A DNA stretch of 64,000 nucleotides from Lentzea xinjiangensis (GCF_900110955.1 NZ_FOFR01000001.1:790410-854409), one strand, 5' to 3'; counted from the stretch's first letter, positions 45,476-54,457 are shown. Program-made: numbers and translations. Notes: generated by a model not told the origin, from the letters alone.

Positions 45476-46813
45476 TTAGCCCGCCGGAGGCGGTGGGACG
45501 CTGGAACTTACCGGCGCGGACGACGGCGGCCTCGTGGTCGTGGTCGTCGTCGTCGTGGTCGTCGTGGTCGTCGTCGTCGTTGTAGTGGTCGTAGTTGTAG
45601 TCGTCCTCTGAGCAGACGTCGTTTCTTGCGTCGTGGTTGCCTGCGCCGTGGTGGTGGTCACCCCCGGTGCGGAAGCCTCGGTCGTCGCCGGGGCCACCGA
45701 GGACGAGCTCGGAGGCGGAGCCGACGGCGTCTCCTGCTCCTTGTCGAACACCCCCAGGGCAACCATGAGACCACCGATCACCAGCAACAACGCCAGCACC
45801 ACCGCCGCGACCACCAGTGGCCGGTTGTCCTGCTGCCTGCCACCCGCGGGCACCATCGGCGGCGCGGTCCGCTGCGGCGACGTGCGTTGCGCCGGGCGAA
45901 CCACGCGAGTCCGCTCGGGCTCCACGAAGGTCGTCGGGTCGGGTCCCGCGGGCACCGCCAGACCGCTGAACGACGGCGAACGGCCGTGCGCGATGGCGTT
46001 CAGGATGTCGCGGGCCTGGGCCATCGTCGGCCGGTCGTCCGGCTCGAAGTTCAGCAGGTACAGCAGCGTGTCGGCGAGCGGGTGGTCGACCGTCGGCGGC
46101 TTGATCCGCCCGGCGGCGACGGCGTGCAGAACACCGAGAGTGTTCTCGCTCACTCCATAGGGCGGTTCGCCCTCCATCGCGGCGAACAACGTCGAACCGA
46201 GCGAGTAGACGTCCGAGGCCGGCGTCGGGTCCTGGCCCCGCGCGATCTCCGGCGCGAGGTACGCGGGCGTGCCGGCGATCAGCCCGGTCTTGGTGACCGT
46301 GATGTCGTCCGAGGCCCGCGAGATGCCGAAGTCGGTGATCTTGACGACGCCGTTCTCGGCGATCAGCACGTTGCCGGGCTTCACGTCGCGGTGCACGATC
46401 CCCGCCGCGTGCGCCGCGGCCAGCGCCGCCGCGCACTGGGTGCCGATGCTCGCGACCTCGAGCGGGTCCATCGGCCCGCCCTCGGCCAGCGCGTCGGCGA
46501 GGCTGTAGGACGGCAGGTACTCCATGACCAGGCACGGGACGCCGTCTTCCTCGACGACGTCGTACACCGCGATGGCGTTCGGGTGGTGCAGCTTGGCGGC
46601 GATCCGGCCCTCGCGCATGGCGCGCTGGATGGCCTCGTCCTGCTCGGCCTCGTCCAGGCCGGGTGCCAGCAGCAACTGCTTGATCGCCACCTCGCGCCCG
46701 AGGCGTTCGTCGTGGGCGCGCCAGACGATGCCCATCGCGCCGGAGCCGATGCGGTCGAGGAAGCGGTAGCGGTCGGCGATCAGACGGCCGTCCGAGGTGT
46801 CGGACGTCGTCAC
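45476..46813 (-). CDS. Transmembrane Ser/Thr protein kinase with poly-Thr tail
   Basis: 445 residues from the GTG at 46813, which has GAGGTGAT upstream; a longer frame starts at 46867. The kinase domain covers about 16-275 (IGSGAMGIVWRAHDERLGREVAIKQLL, HRDVKPGNV, DFGISRASDDI, GTPAYLAPEI). The membrane helix is near 340-360. The outer part is only Ser/Ala/Pro and an uninterrupted run of 24 Thr (bases 45531-45605), ending SSAPVSSSVPPPPAG. Unlike its two relatives here it has no folded outer domain. The Thr tail could be glycosylated or embedded in the wall. Kinase and tail together suggest a wall-contact sensor. Confidence 0.92.
   Translation of the reverse strand: MTTSDTSDGRLIADRYRFLDRIGSGAMGIVWRAHDERLGREVAIKQLLLAPGLDEAEQDEAIQRAMREGRIAAKLHHPNAIAVYDVVEEDGVPCLVMEYLPSYSLADALAEGGPMDPLEVASIGTQCAAALAAAHAAGIVHRDVKPGNVLIAENGVVKITDFGISRASDDITVTKTGLIAGTPAYLAPEIARGQDPTPASDVYSLGSTLFAAMEGEPPYGVSENTLGVLHAVAAGRIKPPTVDHPLADTLLYLLNFEPDDRPTMAQARDILNAIAHGRSPSFSGLAVPAGPDPTTFVEPERTRVVRPAQRTSPQRTAPPMVPAGGRQQDNRPLVVAAVVLALLLVIGGLMVALGVFDKEQETPSAPPPSSSSVAPATTEASAPGVTTTTAQATTTQETTSAQRTTTTTTTTTTTTTTTTTTTTTTTTRPPSSAPVSSSVPPPPAG
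45531..45605. repeat. Trinucleotide repeat encoding poly-Thr
   Basis: About 75 bases of gtc/gtg/gtt/gta triplets on the plus strand, encoding consecutive Thr on the minus strand. It is prone to slippage, so length may vary between strains. Confidence 0.8.
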
Positions 46814-47028
46814 GAGATCACCTCGGCTGTGCCGAGCCGTGACAGGAGGACGTGCGGTGACGGGCAAGCCCGGACGCGCGACGACGGTGGTTCCCCGGCA
46901 CGCGAGGACAGGGAGACTGCGCTGGCAGCAGGTCCCACGCTCGTGCTCCTCGTGCGGTAGTCAGCGGCTGTCCGGAGTGCCCGCACAGGGTACCTGTCGA
47001 GGGCCGCCGCTCAGCTACCCGTCGTACG

Positions 47029-47937
47029 TCAGTTCGCCGGAGCGAAGAAGTCGAATCCGCCGACGGCGTCGCCCACGGTGTTGAGGACCGGGTCGAGCAG
47101 ACCGAGGTCCACGCTCACGTCGACCGGGTTGGCCGGGGTGGGCAGCGGGTTCGAGCTCGGCGGGGTGCTGCTGGGCGGGGTGCTGCTGCTGGGCGGGTTG
47201 CCCGACGTCGAGCTCGGCGGCGGAGGCGTCTGGGTCGACGGCGGCGTGCTCGGCCGGCTGGTCTCCGTCGGCGTGGACGGCGTGCTCGCGACCGGCGGCG
47301 CCTCGGAGGTGGGCTGCTGCGTCGGCTGCTGGGTCTGCGCCGGCGCCGGGGTCTGCTGTGCCGGGCGCTGCTTCTGCTGCTGTTGCTTCTGCTGGACGTA
47401 CGGCGCGACGCGCGTGGTCGCGTCCGTCGTCGGCTCGGCCTGCTCGGTCTCGGTCGCGTCGGCCTGCTGGGTCTTGTTCGACGGCAGCTTCACCACGCCC
47501 TCGGTGCCGGCGCTGGCGCCGCGGGCCTGGGCGCGCTCGTCGAACCGCACCTCGGCGAGCGGGCGCTCGTCCGGCGAGGACAGCCACGAGGAGGCGCCGA
47601 ACGCCATCGACCCGCACAGGACCACGCCACCGCTGGCGGCGACGGCCAGCTTGCCGACGGTGAACCCGCCGCGCTGCGTGTCGTCGGTCCGGCCCTCACG
47701 GCGCAGCAGCTCGGTGATGTGCAGCTCGCGCATCGGCTGCTTCTTCGGCTTGCTGCCGGGAGCCTTGACCGACTTGAACTTGATCGTCGGCTCGAACGCC
47801 TCGGGAGTGATGTCGTCGGTGATCACCGGGAACTCGACGGTCTCCGCCTCGCGGCGGGCGATCAGCTCGGCGACGGACAGCTGGCCGGTCGACTCCGACG
47901 TACCGTTCAGCCGTCGACGATGGTCCTCAATCGACAC
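47029..47937 (-). CDS. Single-pass membrane protein with SVAEL motifs and Pro-rich outer part
   Basis: 302 residues. The cytoplasmic N terminus carries two short related motifs, SVAELIARR (21-29) and HITELLRREG (73-82). One membrane helix (about 93-117) is followed by a Gln/Thr/Pro/Ser outer part rich in PPSS and QQ repeats, ending VNTVGDAVGGFDFFAPAN. The GTG start is at 47937. The neighbour at 48116-48928 shares the SVAEL motif. It lies in the kinase-rich cluster and could be a kinase substrate. No enzyme domain is seen. Confidence 0.8.
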   Translation of the reverse strand: MSIEDHRRRLNGTSESTGQLSVAELIARREAETVEFPVITDDITPEAFEPTIKFKSVKAPGSKPKKQPMRELHITELLRREGRTDDTQRGGFTVGKLAVAASGGVVLCGSMAFGASSWLSSPDERPLAEVRFDERAQARGASAGTEGVVKLPSNKTQQADATETEQAEPTTDATTRVAPYVQQKQQQQKQRPAQQTPAPAQTQQPTQQPTSEAPPVASTPSTPTETSRPSTPPSTQTPPPPSSTSGNPPSSSTPPSSTPPSSNPLPTPANPVDVSVDLGLLDPVLNTVGDAVGGFDFFAPAN

Positions 47938-48115
47938 CGCTCGTTCACCCTTCCAAGTTCGCGTTCGCGCACTGGCGGGGATATGGATACCGAATCGTGA
48001 CCCGAGATGTAACCCCTATGGGGGAATTTTCACGGTGAGAACCTGGTTTTCGCGACGAGCGGTCACCGTTCGACTGCGAACGGCGAATCAGTTGGGCGCG
48101 ACCGAACCGATTCGC

Positions 48116-48928
48116 CTAACTCCGCTGCGCCGAGAGGACCTCGGTGCCGACGATCCGCGGCTGGGTCGTGTCGGTGAGCCAGAAGAGCTGTTCGACGCGC
48201 AGCCAGCCCCCGCTGTGCTCCTGCATCGACACCACCGCGAGCACCGAGCCGTCCGGCCGCAGCGAGGTCTGGTCGACGTTCACCGTCTTGATCATGTCCC
48301 AGGACTCGACGAACTCCTTGGGGTTCGCGCCGACCAGGTCGGGCGAGAGCAGCCTGGCCGCCGAGTTCGGCTTGGTGGTGAGCAGCTCGTAGAACCGCTT
48401 CACCACGTCGACCTGCGGCTGGGGACCGACCGAGACCTCGGGCGTGGCCGGTTCCGGCGCCTCGAGCAGCAGTAGCGCGGACGGCTCCGGCATCGGGGTG
48501 TCGAGGGTGGTCGGCACCGGCCTGCGCTCGTCCGGGAGCTGCGCGGACAGCACGTCGGGGCGCAGCGCGCTCGCGCCGGACAGCGCGACGGGCTGCTCGG
48601 AGCGCGGGACGCCGGTGTTCGCCGGCCGGTTGGCCGCGAGGATCGCCGCGCCCGTGATCGACGAGGCCAGCACGATCGCGCCGGTCAGCAGCCCGGCGGC
48701 CTGGGCGGCGCGGGTCACCTTCGCGCGGCGCCGCCGGCGGGGGACGACCGGGATGACGGCCGTCGTGGCGGTCATGTTCTCGGTCGGGCCGAGCAGCGAG
48801 GTGACGAGGGCGTCGGTGGCGGCTTCCTCGGTCGACGGGATGCGCATCGGCTGCTGTTTCATCAGCTCAGCCACGCTGATCGACCCGGTGCGGGTGTGCC
48901 TCCGGCCGGTCGTCGCGGGACGCTGCAC
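48116..48928 (-). CDS. Single-pass membrane protein with SVAEL motif and outer NTF2-like domain
   Basis: 270 residues. The cytoplasmic part has GSISVAELMKQQ (15-26) and a basic RRRRRAK patch. The membrane helix is about 70-93. An outer domain from about 178 (VVKRFYELLTTKPNSAARLL) continues with alternating strands (VNVDQTSLRPDGSVLAVVSM, LRVEQLFWLTD) and resembles the kinase outer domains at 39709 and 43711. It probably belongs with 47029-47937 (178-base gap, same strand). Confidence 0.8.
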   Translation of the reverse strand: MQRPATTGRRHTRTGSISVAELMKQQPMRIPSTEEAATDALVTSLLGPTENMTATTAVIPVVPRRRRRAKVTRAAQAAGLLTGAIVLASSITGAAILAANRPANTGVPRSEQPVALSGASALRPDVLSAQLPDERRPVPTTLDTPMPEPSALLLLEAPEPATPEVSVGPQPQVDVVKRFYELLTTKPNSAARLLSPDLVGANPKEFVESWDMIKTVNVDQTSLRPDGSVLAVVSMQEHSGGWLRVEQLFWLTDTTQPRIVGTEVLSAQRS

Positions 48929-49100
48929 TGGTCTCGCCCTCCGTACTGTCCGTGGTCACCTGAAGACGTACCTTGGGCTCGCGTGACAACGCCAGCTTCT
49001 AGGAGGACTTCAACCGTCCGTGGCGTCCAGCGGTGCTCGGGGTTCGCTCGATGGTGTCACCTACTACGGTCGGTCACTCGGGCCCTGACCTTGAGCCACT

Positions 49101-49973
49101 TCAGCGGTCGGTCTTCAACCGTTCACCGTTGATCAGCGGCAGGTCGCCGAGCGTGAAGCTGAGCTCCCGCTTCTCGGTGTTGACCGCGCCGTCCTTGGTC
49201 GTCACCCGCAGCACGCTGACGGTGAGCCCCCTGCCCGGGTCGACCACGATCTCCTTCACCTCGATGGCCGAGATGTCGCCGAGCCTGCCTTCGAGGAGCG
49301 TGTCGGCGTTGGACCGCACGGTGTCCGTGGTCAGGGCGAGTGCCGTGTCCGCGTTCGTGGCCATCTCGCGGTAGAAGTGCTCGGTCTTCTGGGCGATCGC
49401 CGCACCGTCGACCGCGGGCGCCTGCGTGACCGGCAGCGTGGTGATGACGGGGGGCGCGGTCGCCGGCGGCCTGGCGCTCGTGGCGGAGCCCTGGCCGGTC
49501 GACCTCGACGCTCCGGGTGAGGCCGAGCCGGGGGAGGCCTCGCCGGGCGAGGACGCACCGGGAACCGGCGCGCCCGTGCCGGTGCCCGCGGCCGAGGGCC
49601 TGGCGCCGGTGGCCGACGGGCTGGTGCGGCCGGTGGGCAGCGCGGAGATGAGCGGCACGTCCGACGGGTAGCCGGGCAGCCCCACCGTCTCCACCTCACC
49701 GCCGCCGCCGACCAGCTTGGCCGCGGCGACGCTCAGCGCGACCAGCACGAGCACCGAGGAGACGACGGCGAACCAGGCCGCGCGCTTCCAGGTGCGCGGC
49801 GGCGTGACCGAGGCGGGCACCAGCCCGATGTTGAACTTCCGCAGACCGTCGGTGTCCTGCAGCGGGTCGGGCTGGCGGCCCCGCTGCAACGGGATGCGGT
49901 CACCTCCGCCGACGGGGCGCGGCTGCTGCGCGACACCGTCGTCGAGTCGATGTTTGCCCGGCTGTTCGTCCAT
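49101..49973 (-). CDS. Single-pass membrane protein with outer NTF2-like domain
   Basis: 290 residues from the ATG at 49973, which has GGAGGG upstream; the much longer open frame is a shadow. The cytoplasmic part is Gln/Arg-rich, the membrane helix is about 72-92, and a Ser/Pro/Gly/Thr linker follows with SPGEASPGSASPG repeats. From about 190 an outer domain (IAQKTEHFYREMATNADTALALTTDTVRS) has the same helix-then-strand plan as the neighbour at 48116. No SVAEL motif is present. Confidence 0.8.
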   Translation of the reverse strand: MDEQPGKHRLDDGVAQQPRPVGGGDRIPLQRGRQPDPLQDTDGLRKFNIGLVPASVTPPRTWKRAAWFAVVSSVLVLVALSVAAAKLVGGGGEVETVGLPGYPSDVPLISALPTGRTSPSATGARPSAAGTGTGAPVPGASSPGEASPGSASPGASRSTGQGSATSARPPATAPPVITTLPVTQAPAVDGAAIAQKTEHFYREMATNADTALALTTDTVRSNADTLLEGRLGDISAIEVKEIVVDPGRGLTVSVLRVTTKDGAVNTEKRELSFTLGDLPLINGERLKTDR

Positions 49974-50104
49974 CCCGACACCCTCCTGCGACGCAATCAG
50001 GGTAGGGCCGTCCGGAGGTGTCGAAACAACCGAAAGGGGGAGTTTGGGACGAGCGACACTCGATTGTGTGAAGCGCGTGCGGCAGCCCCCGGCCGCCGCA
50101 CCTG

Positions 50105-50431
50105 CTACCGGGGCGGGAGCTGCGCCTGGCCGCTGCTGAGCTGCTTGTGCGTCTTCTGCACGCCGTTGAGCGCGACCAGGCCGCTGCCGCCCGCGACCAG
50201 CGCGCCGATCACGTCGGCGGCCAGCGGGTCGCCGCTGGTGATCAGCAGGCCGATCGCCGCGCCGGCGGTCGTGGCGATCGCGGTCTTCCAGCGGCTGCGG
50301 ACGAACTGCGAGACGGGTGCTCCGGCGAGGCCCTTCTTGTTCGCGGCCGAGCCGAGCAAGCCCAGGTATGCGTCGTGCGCCAAGGCGGCGAGCAGGCCGG
50401 CGATGGCGATCAGTGCGGCGATGAGGCCCAT
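50105..50431 (-). CDS. Small membrane protein
   Basis: 108 residues with an N-terminal hydrophobic helix ([18 protein letters not shown], 2-19), a second helical segment near 58-75 and a third near 80-95, then a polar [12 protein letters not shown] end. The ATG at 50431 is chosen; the longer frame has no support. It diverges from the HDAC-like gene. It recalls holin-like or phage-type small membrane proteins only in size. Confidence 0.6.
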   Translation of the reverse strand: MGLIAALIAIAGLLAALAHDAYLGLLGSAANKKGLAGAPVSQFVRSRWKTAIATTAGAAIGLLITSGDPLAADVIGALVAGGSGLVALNGVQKTHKQLSSGQAQLPPR

Positions 50432-50495
50432 GAGTCCAGTGTGCCCCCGATTTTTTCCGGTGGACCATCCGTGATCGCCCTGATATCCGAGTGGC

Positions 50496-51554
50496 GTGGA
50501 CATGTTCTGGCACGACGACTGCCTCGAGCACGACGCCGGCGAAGGTCTGTGGGAGCTGCCGGGCTCCTGGCCGTGGCTCGACATCGCCGAGCCGCACCCG
50601 GAGAACGCCGCGCGGTTGCGCACGTTCCGGCACGCGTTGACGCACGGCCCGGTGGCCGGTCATCTGCGGTGGCACGAGGGACGGCACGCGTCCGTCGACG
50701 AACTTCTGCGCGTCCACACAGCCGGGTACTTGGACTCGTTGCGCGTCTCGACGCGTGTGCCGCTGGAAGTGAACACGGTCGTAGGGCCGGAAACGTGGCG
50801 TGCGGCCTCGGCGGCGGCGGGGACGTCGTTGGCGGCGCTGGAGTCCGGTGCGCCGCTGGCGTACGCGCTCGTGCGGCCACCGGGCCACCACGCGCAGCCG
50901 GACATGGCGGACGGCTACTGCTTCGTCAACAACGCCGCTCTGGTAGCGGAGACCGCGCGGCGCCAAGGGCTGCGGGTCGCCGTCCTCGACTGGGACGTGC
51001 ACCACGGCAACGGCACGCAGGAGGTGTTCTACGACCGGCCGGACGTGTTGACCATCTCTGTGCACATGCGGCACGGATCGTGGGGCACGAACCACCCGCA
51101 GACAGGCGCGCCATCGGAGGTGGGCGCCAACGGCCGGAACGTGAACATCGAACTGTCATTGGGTGCGGGCGACACGGCCTACCTGCGCGCGCTCGACGAG
51201 ATCGCGTTCCCGCTGCTGCGCGAGTTCGCACCGGACCTGCTGGTGTGCGCGTCCGGGTTCGACGGGTCGGCGTTCGACCCGAACGGCCGGCACAACCTCA
51301 CCGCCGCGGGCTACCGCGAGATCGGGCGGCGGGTGGCGTCGTTCGGGACGCGGATCGTGCTCACCCAGGAGGGCGGCTACCTGCGCGGGTACTCGGCGCT
51401 GTGCCTGCACGCGCTGGCCGAGGGCCTCCTGCGGTTGCCGGAGCCGTTGCTCGAGGACCCGCTGGCCTACGTGCCGGACGAGGCCCGGCTCGTGACCGCG
51501 GACCTCGAGCGGGTGCTGGCGGCCCTGCGGCCTTTTTGGCCCGGCGTGCTGTGA
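50496..51554 (+). CDS. Histone deacetylase-family protein (class II type)
   Basis: 352 residues. The fold and Zn site are shown by [24 protein letters not shown] (His-His pair), [17 protein letters not shown] (Zn Asp and His), [15 protein letters not shown] (second Zn Asp) and [11 protein letters not shown]. In bacteria such enzymes deacetylate lysines, polyamines or small amides; the target is not deducible. The start is GTG 50496, with an ATG at 50502 as alternative. It is convergent with chorismate mutase, and their stops are 21 bases apart. Confidence 0.9.
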   Translation: MDMFWHDDCLEHDAGEGLWELPGSWPWLDIAEPHPENAARLRTFRHALTHGPVAGHLRWHEGRHASVDELLRVHTAGYLDSLRVSTRVPLEVNTVVGPETWRAASAAAGTSLAALESGAPLAYALVRPPGHHAQPDMADGYCFVNNAALVAETARRQGLRVAVLDWDVHHGNGTQEVFYDRPDVLTISVHMRHGSWGTNHPQTGAPSEVGANGRNVNIELSLGAGDTAYLRALDEIAFPLLREFAPDLLVCASGFDGSAFDPNGRHNLTAAGYREIGRRVASFGTRIVLTQEGGYLRGYSALCLHALAEGLLRLPEPLLEDPLAYVPDEARLVTADLERVLAALRPFWPGVL

Positions 51555-51575
51555 CGCCGGGCCAGGCCGCGGCGA

Positions 51576-51833
51576 CTACCTGCCGAGCGGGCCGCGGCCC
51601 ATCTTGAGCAGGGTCATCGCGAGGTCCTTGCCCTCCGGGCCGAGCGACCGGTAGCGGTTGAGGACGTCGATCTCGCGGTTGTGCACGATCTTCGTGCCGC
51701 CGGCCGCCATGCGGGCCGCGCCGATGATCTTGGACACCTCGACGCGGCGTTGCACGAGGCGCAGGATCTCCGCGTCCAGGTGGTCGATCTCCTGGCGCAG
51801 CTGGTCGATGTCCGGTTCGGTGCTGGTGTCCAT
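51576..51833 (-). CDS. Chorismate mutase, AroQ class
   Basis: 85 residues. IDQLRQEIDHLDAEILRLVQRRVEVSKIIG is the AroQ helix with its substrate-binding Arg residues, and IVHNREIDVLNRY and LLKMGRGPLGR complete the small all-helical enzyme. It converts chorismate to prephenate, the branch to Phe and Tyr. It matches the position and size of M. tuberculosis Rv0948c, the intracellular form, which is activated by DAHP synthase. The ATG is at 51833. The 311-base region upstream holds a putative attenuator with a Phe-rich leader peptide (51880-51992). Confidence 0.95.
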   Translation of the reverse strand: MDTSTEPDIDQLRQEIDHLDAEILRLVQRRVEVSKIIGAARMAAGGTKIVHNREIDVLNRYRSLGPEGKDLAMTLLKMGRGPLGR

Positions 51834-51879
51834 CTTCTTGACGACCTCTCGACTCTTCGAGTCCTGGTCCCGGAAGCGA

Positions 51880-51992
51880 CGAAGCCCCGGGGTCCGAGGA
51901 CTCCGGGGCTTCGTGGTGGCTTTTCAGCGCTGGACGACCACGGGAGCCGGAGTCCGGGTCCCGTAGAAAAACTCGAAGAACGTCGAGCGCAC
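51880..51992 (-). promoter_or_regulatory. Putative transcription attenuator upstream of chorismate mutase
   Basis: Read on the minus strand, three arms are visible. Arm 1 (acgggacccgg) starts just after the Phe codons and pairs with arm 2 (ccggctcccgt), hairpin 51940-51964 with one mismatch. Part of arm 2 (ggactccgg, 51947-51955) is exactly complementary to ccggagtcc (51898-51906) at the base of the terminator-like hairpin (arms 51903-51913 and 51880-51890, 11 base pairs). A ribosome stalled at Phe codons would cover arm 1, free arm 2 for arm 3 and prevent the terminator. This matches classical amino-acid attenuation. Confidence 0.65.
51924..51992 (-). CDS. Putative Phe/Tyr-rich leader peptide of the chorismate mutase gene
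   Basis: A 22-codon frame starts with GTG at 51992 and ends with TGA at 51924-51926. It reads RST, then FFEFFY in residues 5-10, then GTRTPAPVVVQR. Four Phe and one Tyr in six codons, one of them the rare TTT, is the pattern of attenuator leader peptides. AACACT (51999-52004) ends 6 bases before the GTG, so a leaderless transcript is possible, with a weak -35-like TTGGCG further up. No Shine-Dalgarno sequence is seen. It has not been tested. Confidence 0.65.
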   Translation of the reverse strand: MRSTFFEFFYGTRTPAPVVVQR

Positions 51993-52144
51993 GATCCCAG
52001 TGTTGCACAGAACCCGCGGCGGCCGCCAAGTCCCGCGGGCGGCGCGCCCACCACGTGGGACACCCACCCCGGACGGGCGTCCGGTCGAACACGTGGTCGG
52101 GCGGTACGGGTTTTGTCGGTGCCGCCCGGTACCGTGGATGAACG

Positions 52145-54457
52145 ATGAGCGCCTTGTTCGACTTGCCCTCAAGTCCCCCCGTTTCCCGCGCGGGCCACCT
52201 GCTCGACGACCTGAACCCCGCGCAGCGCCGTGCCGTCGAGCACGCCGGCTCACCCCTGCTCGTGGTGGCGGGCGCCGGCTCCGGCAAGACGCGCGTCCTC
52301 ACCAGGCGGATCGCGTACCTGCTCGCGGAACGCGACGTGCACCCCGGCCAGATCATGGCCATCACGTTCACGAACAAGGCCGCCGCGGAGATGAAGGAGC
52401 GCGTCGCCGACATGGTGGGCGCCCGCGCCCGCTCGATGTGGGTGTCGACGTTCCACTCGATGTGCGTCCGCGTCATGCGCCGCGAGGCGAAGACCCTGGG
52501 CATGTCGTCGAACTTCTCGATCTACGACAGCGACGACACGCGCCGGCTCATCACGCTCGTCGCCCGCGATCTCGACCTCGACCCGAAGAAGTACGCGGCC
52601 CGCACCCTGGCCGTGCACATCTCGAACCTCAAGAACGAGCTCGTCGACCCGGAGACCGCCACCGCCCAGGCCACGAACGACCTGGAACGCCGCGTCGCCG
52701 AGGTCTACGCCGTCTACCAGCGCCGCCTGACCGAGTCGAACTCGCTCGACTTCGACGACCTCATCATGAGGACGGTGGAGCTGCTCCAGACGTTCCCGGA
52801 CGTGGCGGAGCACTACCGCCGCCGCTTCCGCCACGTCCTGGTCGACGAGTACCAGGACACGAACCACGCGCAGTACACCCTCGTGCGCGAACTGGTGGGC
52901 AAGGCGGGCGGCGAGCTCCCCCCGGCCGAGCTCTGCGTGGTGGGCGACGCGGACCAGTCGATCTACGCCTTCCGCGGCGCCACGATCCGCAACATCGTCG
53001 AGTTCGAGCGCGACTACCCCGACGCCACCACGATCCTGCTGGAGCAGAACTACCGCTCCACGCAGAACATCCTGACGGCGGCCAACGCGGTGATCTCCCG
53101 CAACCCCAACCGCCGCGACAAGACCCTGTGGTCCGACCTCGGCGAGGGCGAGAAGATCGTCGGCTACGTGGCCGACAACGAGCACGACGAAGCGGCCTTC
53201 GTCGCGAACGAGATCGACCGCCTGGTCGACGGCGGCGAGGTCAACAACTCCGAGATCGCCGTCTTCTACCGCACCAACAACCAGTCGCGGGTCTTCGAGG
53301 AGATCTTCATCCGCCTCGGCCTGCCCTACCGCGTGGTGGGCGGCGTCCGCTTCTACGAGCGCCGTGAGGTCCGCGACGCCCTCGCCTACCTCCGCACCCT
53401 GGCCAACCCGGAGGACACGGTCTCGCTGCGCCGCATCCTCAACGTCCCCAAGCGGGGCATCGGCGAGCGAGCGGAAGCCTGCGTGGCGGCCTACGCGGAC
53501 CGCGAGCGCATCAGCTTCGCCGCGGCCCTGCGCGAAGCGGTGCACGACCGCGTCCCGATGCTGAACCCGCGCTCCCGCAACGCCATCGCCGGCTTCGTGG
53601 AACTCATGGACCAGCTCGGCGAGATGGTCGAGCGCGAGGACGACGTGGCCGACATCCTCGAAGCCGTCCTGGAGAAGACCGGCTACCGCACCGAACTGGA
53701 AGCGAGCGAGGACCCCCAGGACCACACGAGGGTCGAAAACCTCAACGAGCTGGTCACGGTCGCCCGCGAGTTCACCGAACTGGAGCTCCCCGAAGGCGCG
53801 GACCCGGTCCCGTCCCTCCCGGCCTTCCTGGAGCGGGTCTCCCTGGTGGCCGACGCCGACTCGATCCCCGACGCGGAGTCCGACGGCGTGGTCACCCTGA
53901 TGACCATCCACACGGCCAAGGGCCTCGAATACCCGGTCGTCTTCAGCACGGGCTGGGAAGACGGCGTCTTCCCCCACATGCGAGCCCTGGGCGACCCGGC
54001 AGAACTGGCGGAGGAACGCCGCCTGGCCTACGTGGGCATCACCAGGGCCCAGCGCCGCCTGTACCTCTCCAGGGCCCTGGTCCGCTCGGCCTGGGGCCAG
54101 CCCTCGGCCAACCCGGCCTCCCGCTTCCTGGGCGAAATCCCCCAGGACCTGATCGACTGGCGCCGGGTGGAGCCCTCCCGCTCAGCCCCGGCGGCCGCCA
54201 CCACCTGGAGCCGCTCCGCCTCCGGCGGCATCGCCTCCCGAGGCCTCTCCCGCCCGGCCCCCGGCAAAGCGGGCTGGAAGGACGCCCCGGCGATGAAGCT
54301 GGAAGTGGGCGACCGCGTGACCCACGACAAGTACGGCCTGGGCCGAGTGGTCGCCGTGGACGGCGCGGGCCTGAGGGCCACGGCGACGATCGACTTCGGC
54401 GGCTCCGGCACAGTCCGCCTGATGCTGATCGGCAGCGTCCCCATGACCAAGCTCTGA
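52145..54457 (+). CDS. pcrA: ATP-dependent DNA helicase PcrA/UvrD
   Basis: 770 residues, superfamily 1 helicase for repair and replication restart. Walker A is VVAGAGSGKTRVLTRR (about 37-52). Further motifs are ITFTNKAAAEMKERV (Ia), DEYQDTN (II), GDADQSIYAFRGA (III), QNYRSTQ (IV), TIHTAKGLEYPVVF (V) and YVGITRAQRRLYLSRA (VI). The C-terminal 60 residues form the tudor-like domain (VGDRVTHDKYGLGRVVAVDG) that in PcrA binds RNA polymerase. The ATG is at 52145; TACCGT (52130-52135) ends 9 bases upstream, so the message is nearly leaderless. It matches M. tuberculosis uvrD1 in gene order. Confidence 0.97.
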   Translation: MSALFDLPSSPPVSRAGHLLDDLNPAQRRAVEHAGSPLLVVAGAGSGKTRVLTRRIAYLLAERDVHPGQIMAITFTNKAAAEMKERVADMVGARARSMWVSTFHSMCVRVMRREAKTLGMSSNFSIYDSDDTRRLITLVARDLDLDPKKYAARTLAVHISNLKNELVDPETATAQATNDLERRVAEVYAVYQRRLTESNSLDFDDLIMRTVELLQTFPDVAEHYRRRFRHVLVDEYQDTNHAQYTLVRELVGKAGGELPPAELCVVGDADQSIYAFRGATIRNIVEFERDYPDATTILLEQNYRSTQNILTAANAVISRNPNRRDKTLWSDLGEGEKIVGYVADNEHDEAAFVANEIDRLVDGGEVNNSEIAVFYRTNNQSRVFEEIFIRLGLPYRVVGGVRFYERREVRDALAYLRTLANPEDTVSLRRILNVPKRGIGERAEACVAAYADRERISFAAALREAVHDRVPMLNPRSRNAIAGFVELMDQLGEMVEREDDVADILEAVLEKTGYRTELEASEDPQDHTRVENLNELVTVAREFTELELPEGADPVPSLPAFLERVSLVADADSIPDAESDGVVTLMTIHTAKGLEYPVVFSTGWEDGVFPHMRALGDPAELAEERRLAYVGITRAQRRLYLSRALVRSAWGQPSANPASRFLGEIPQDLIDWRRVEPSRSAPAAATTWSRSASGGIASRGLSRPAPGKAGWKDAPAMKLEVGDRVTHDKYGLGRVVAVDGAGLRATATIDFGGSGTVRLMLIGSVPMTKL

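Noticed and set aside
45531-45605. CRISPR or satellite-like repeat
   Set aside because: It is a coding triplet tract for poly-Thr, without spacers.
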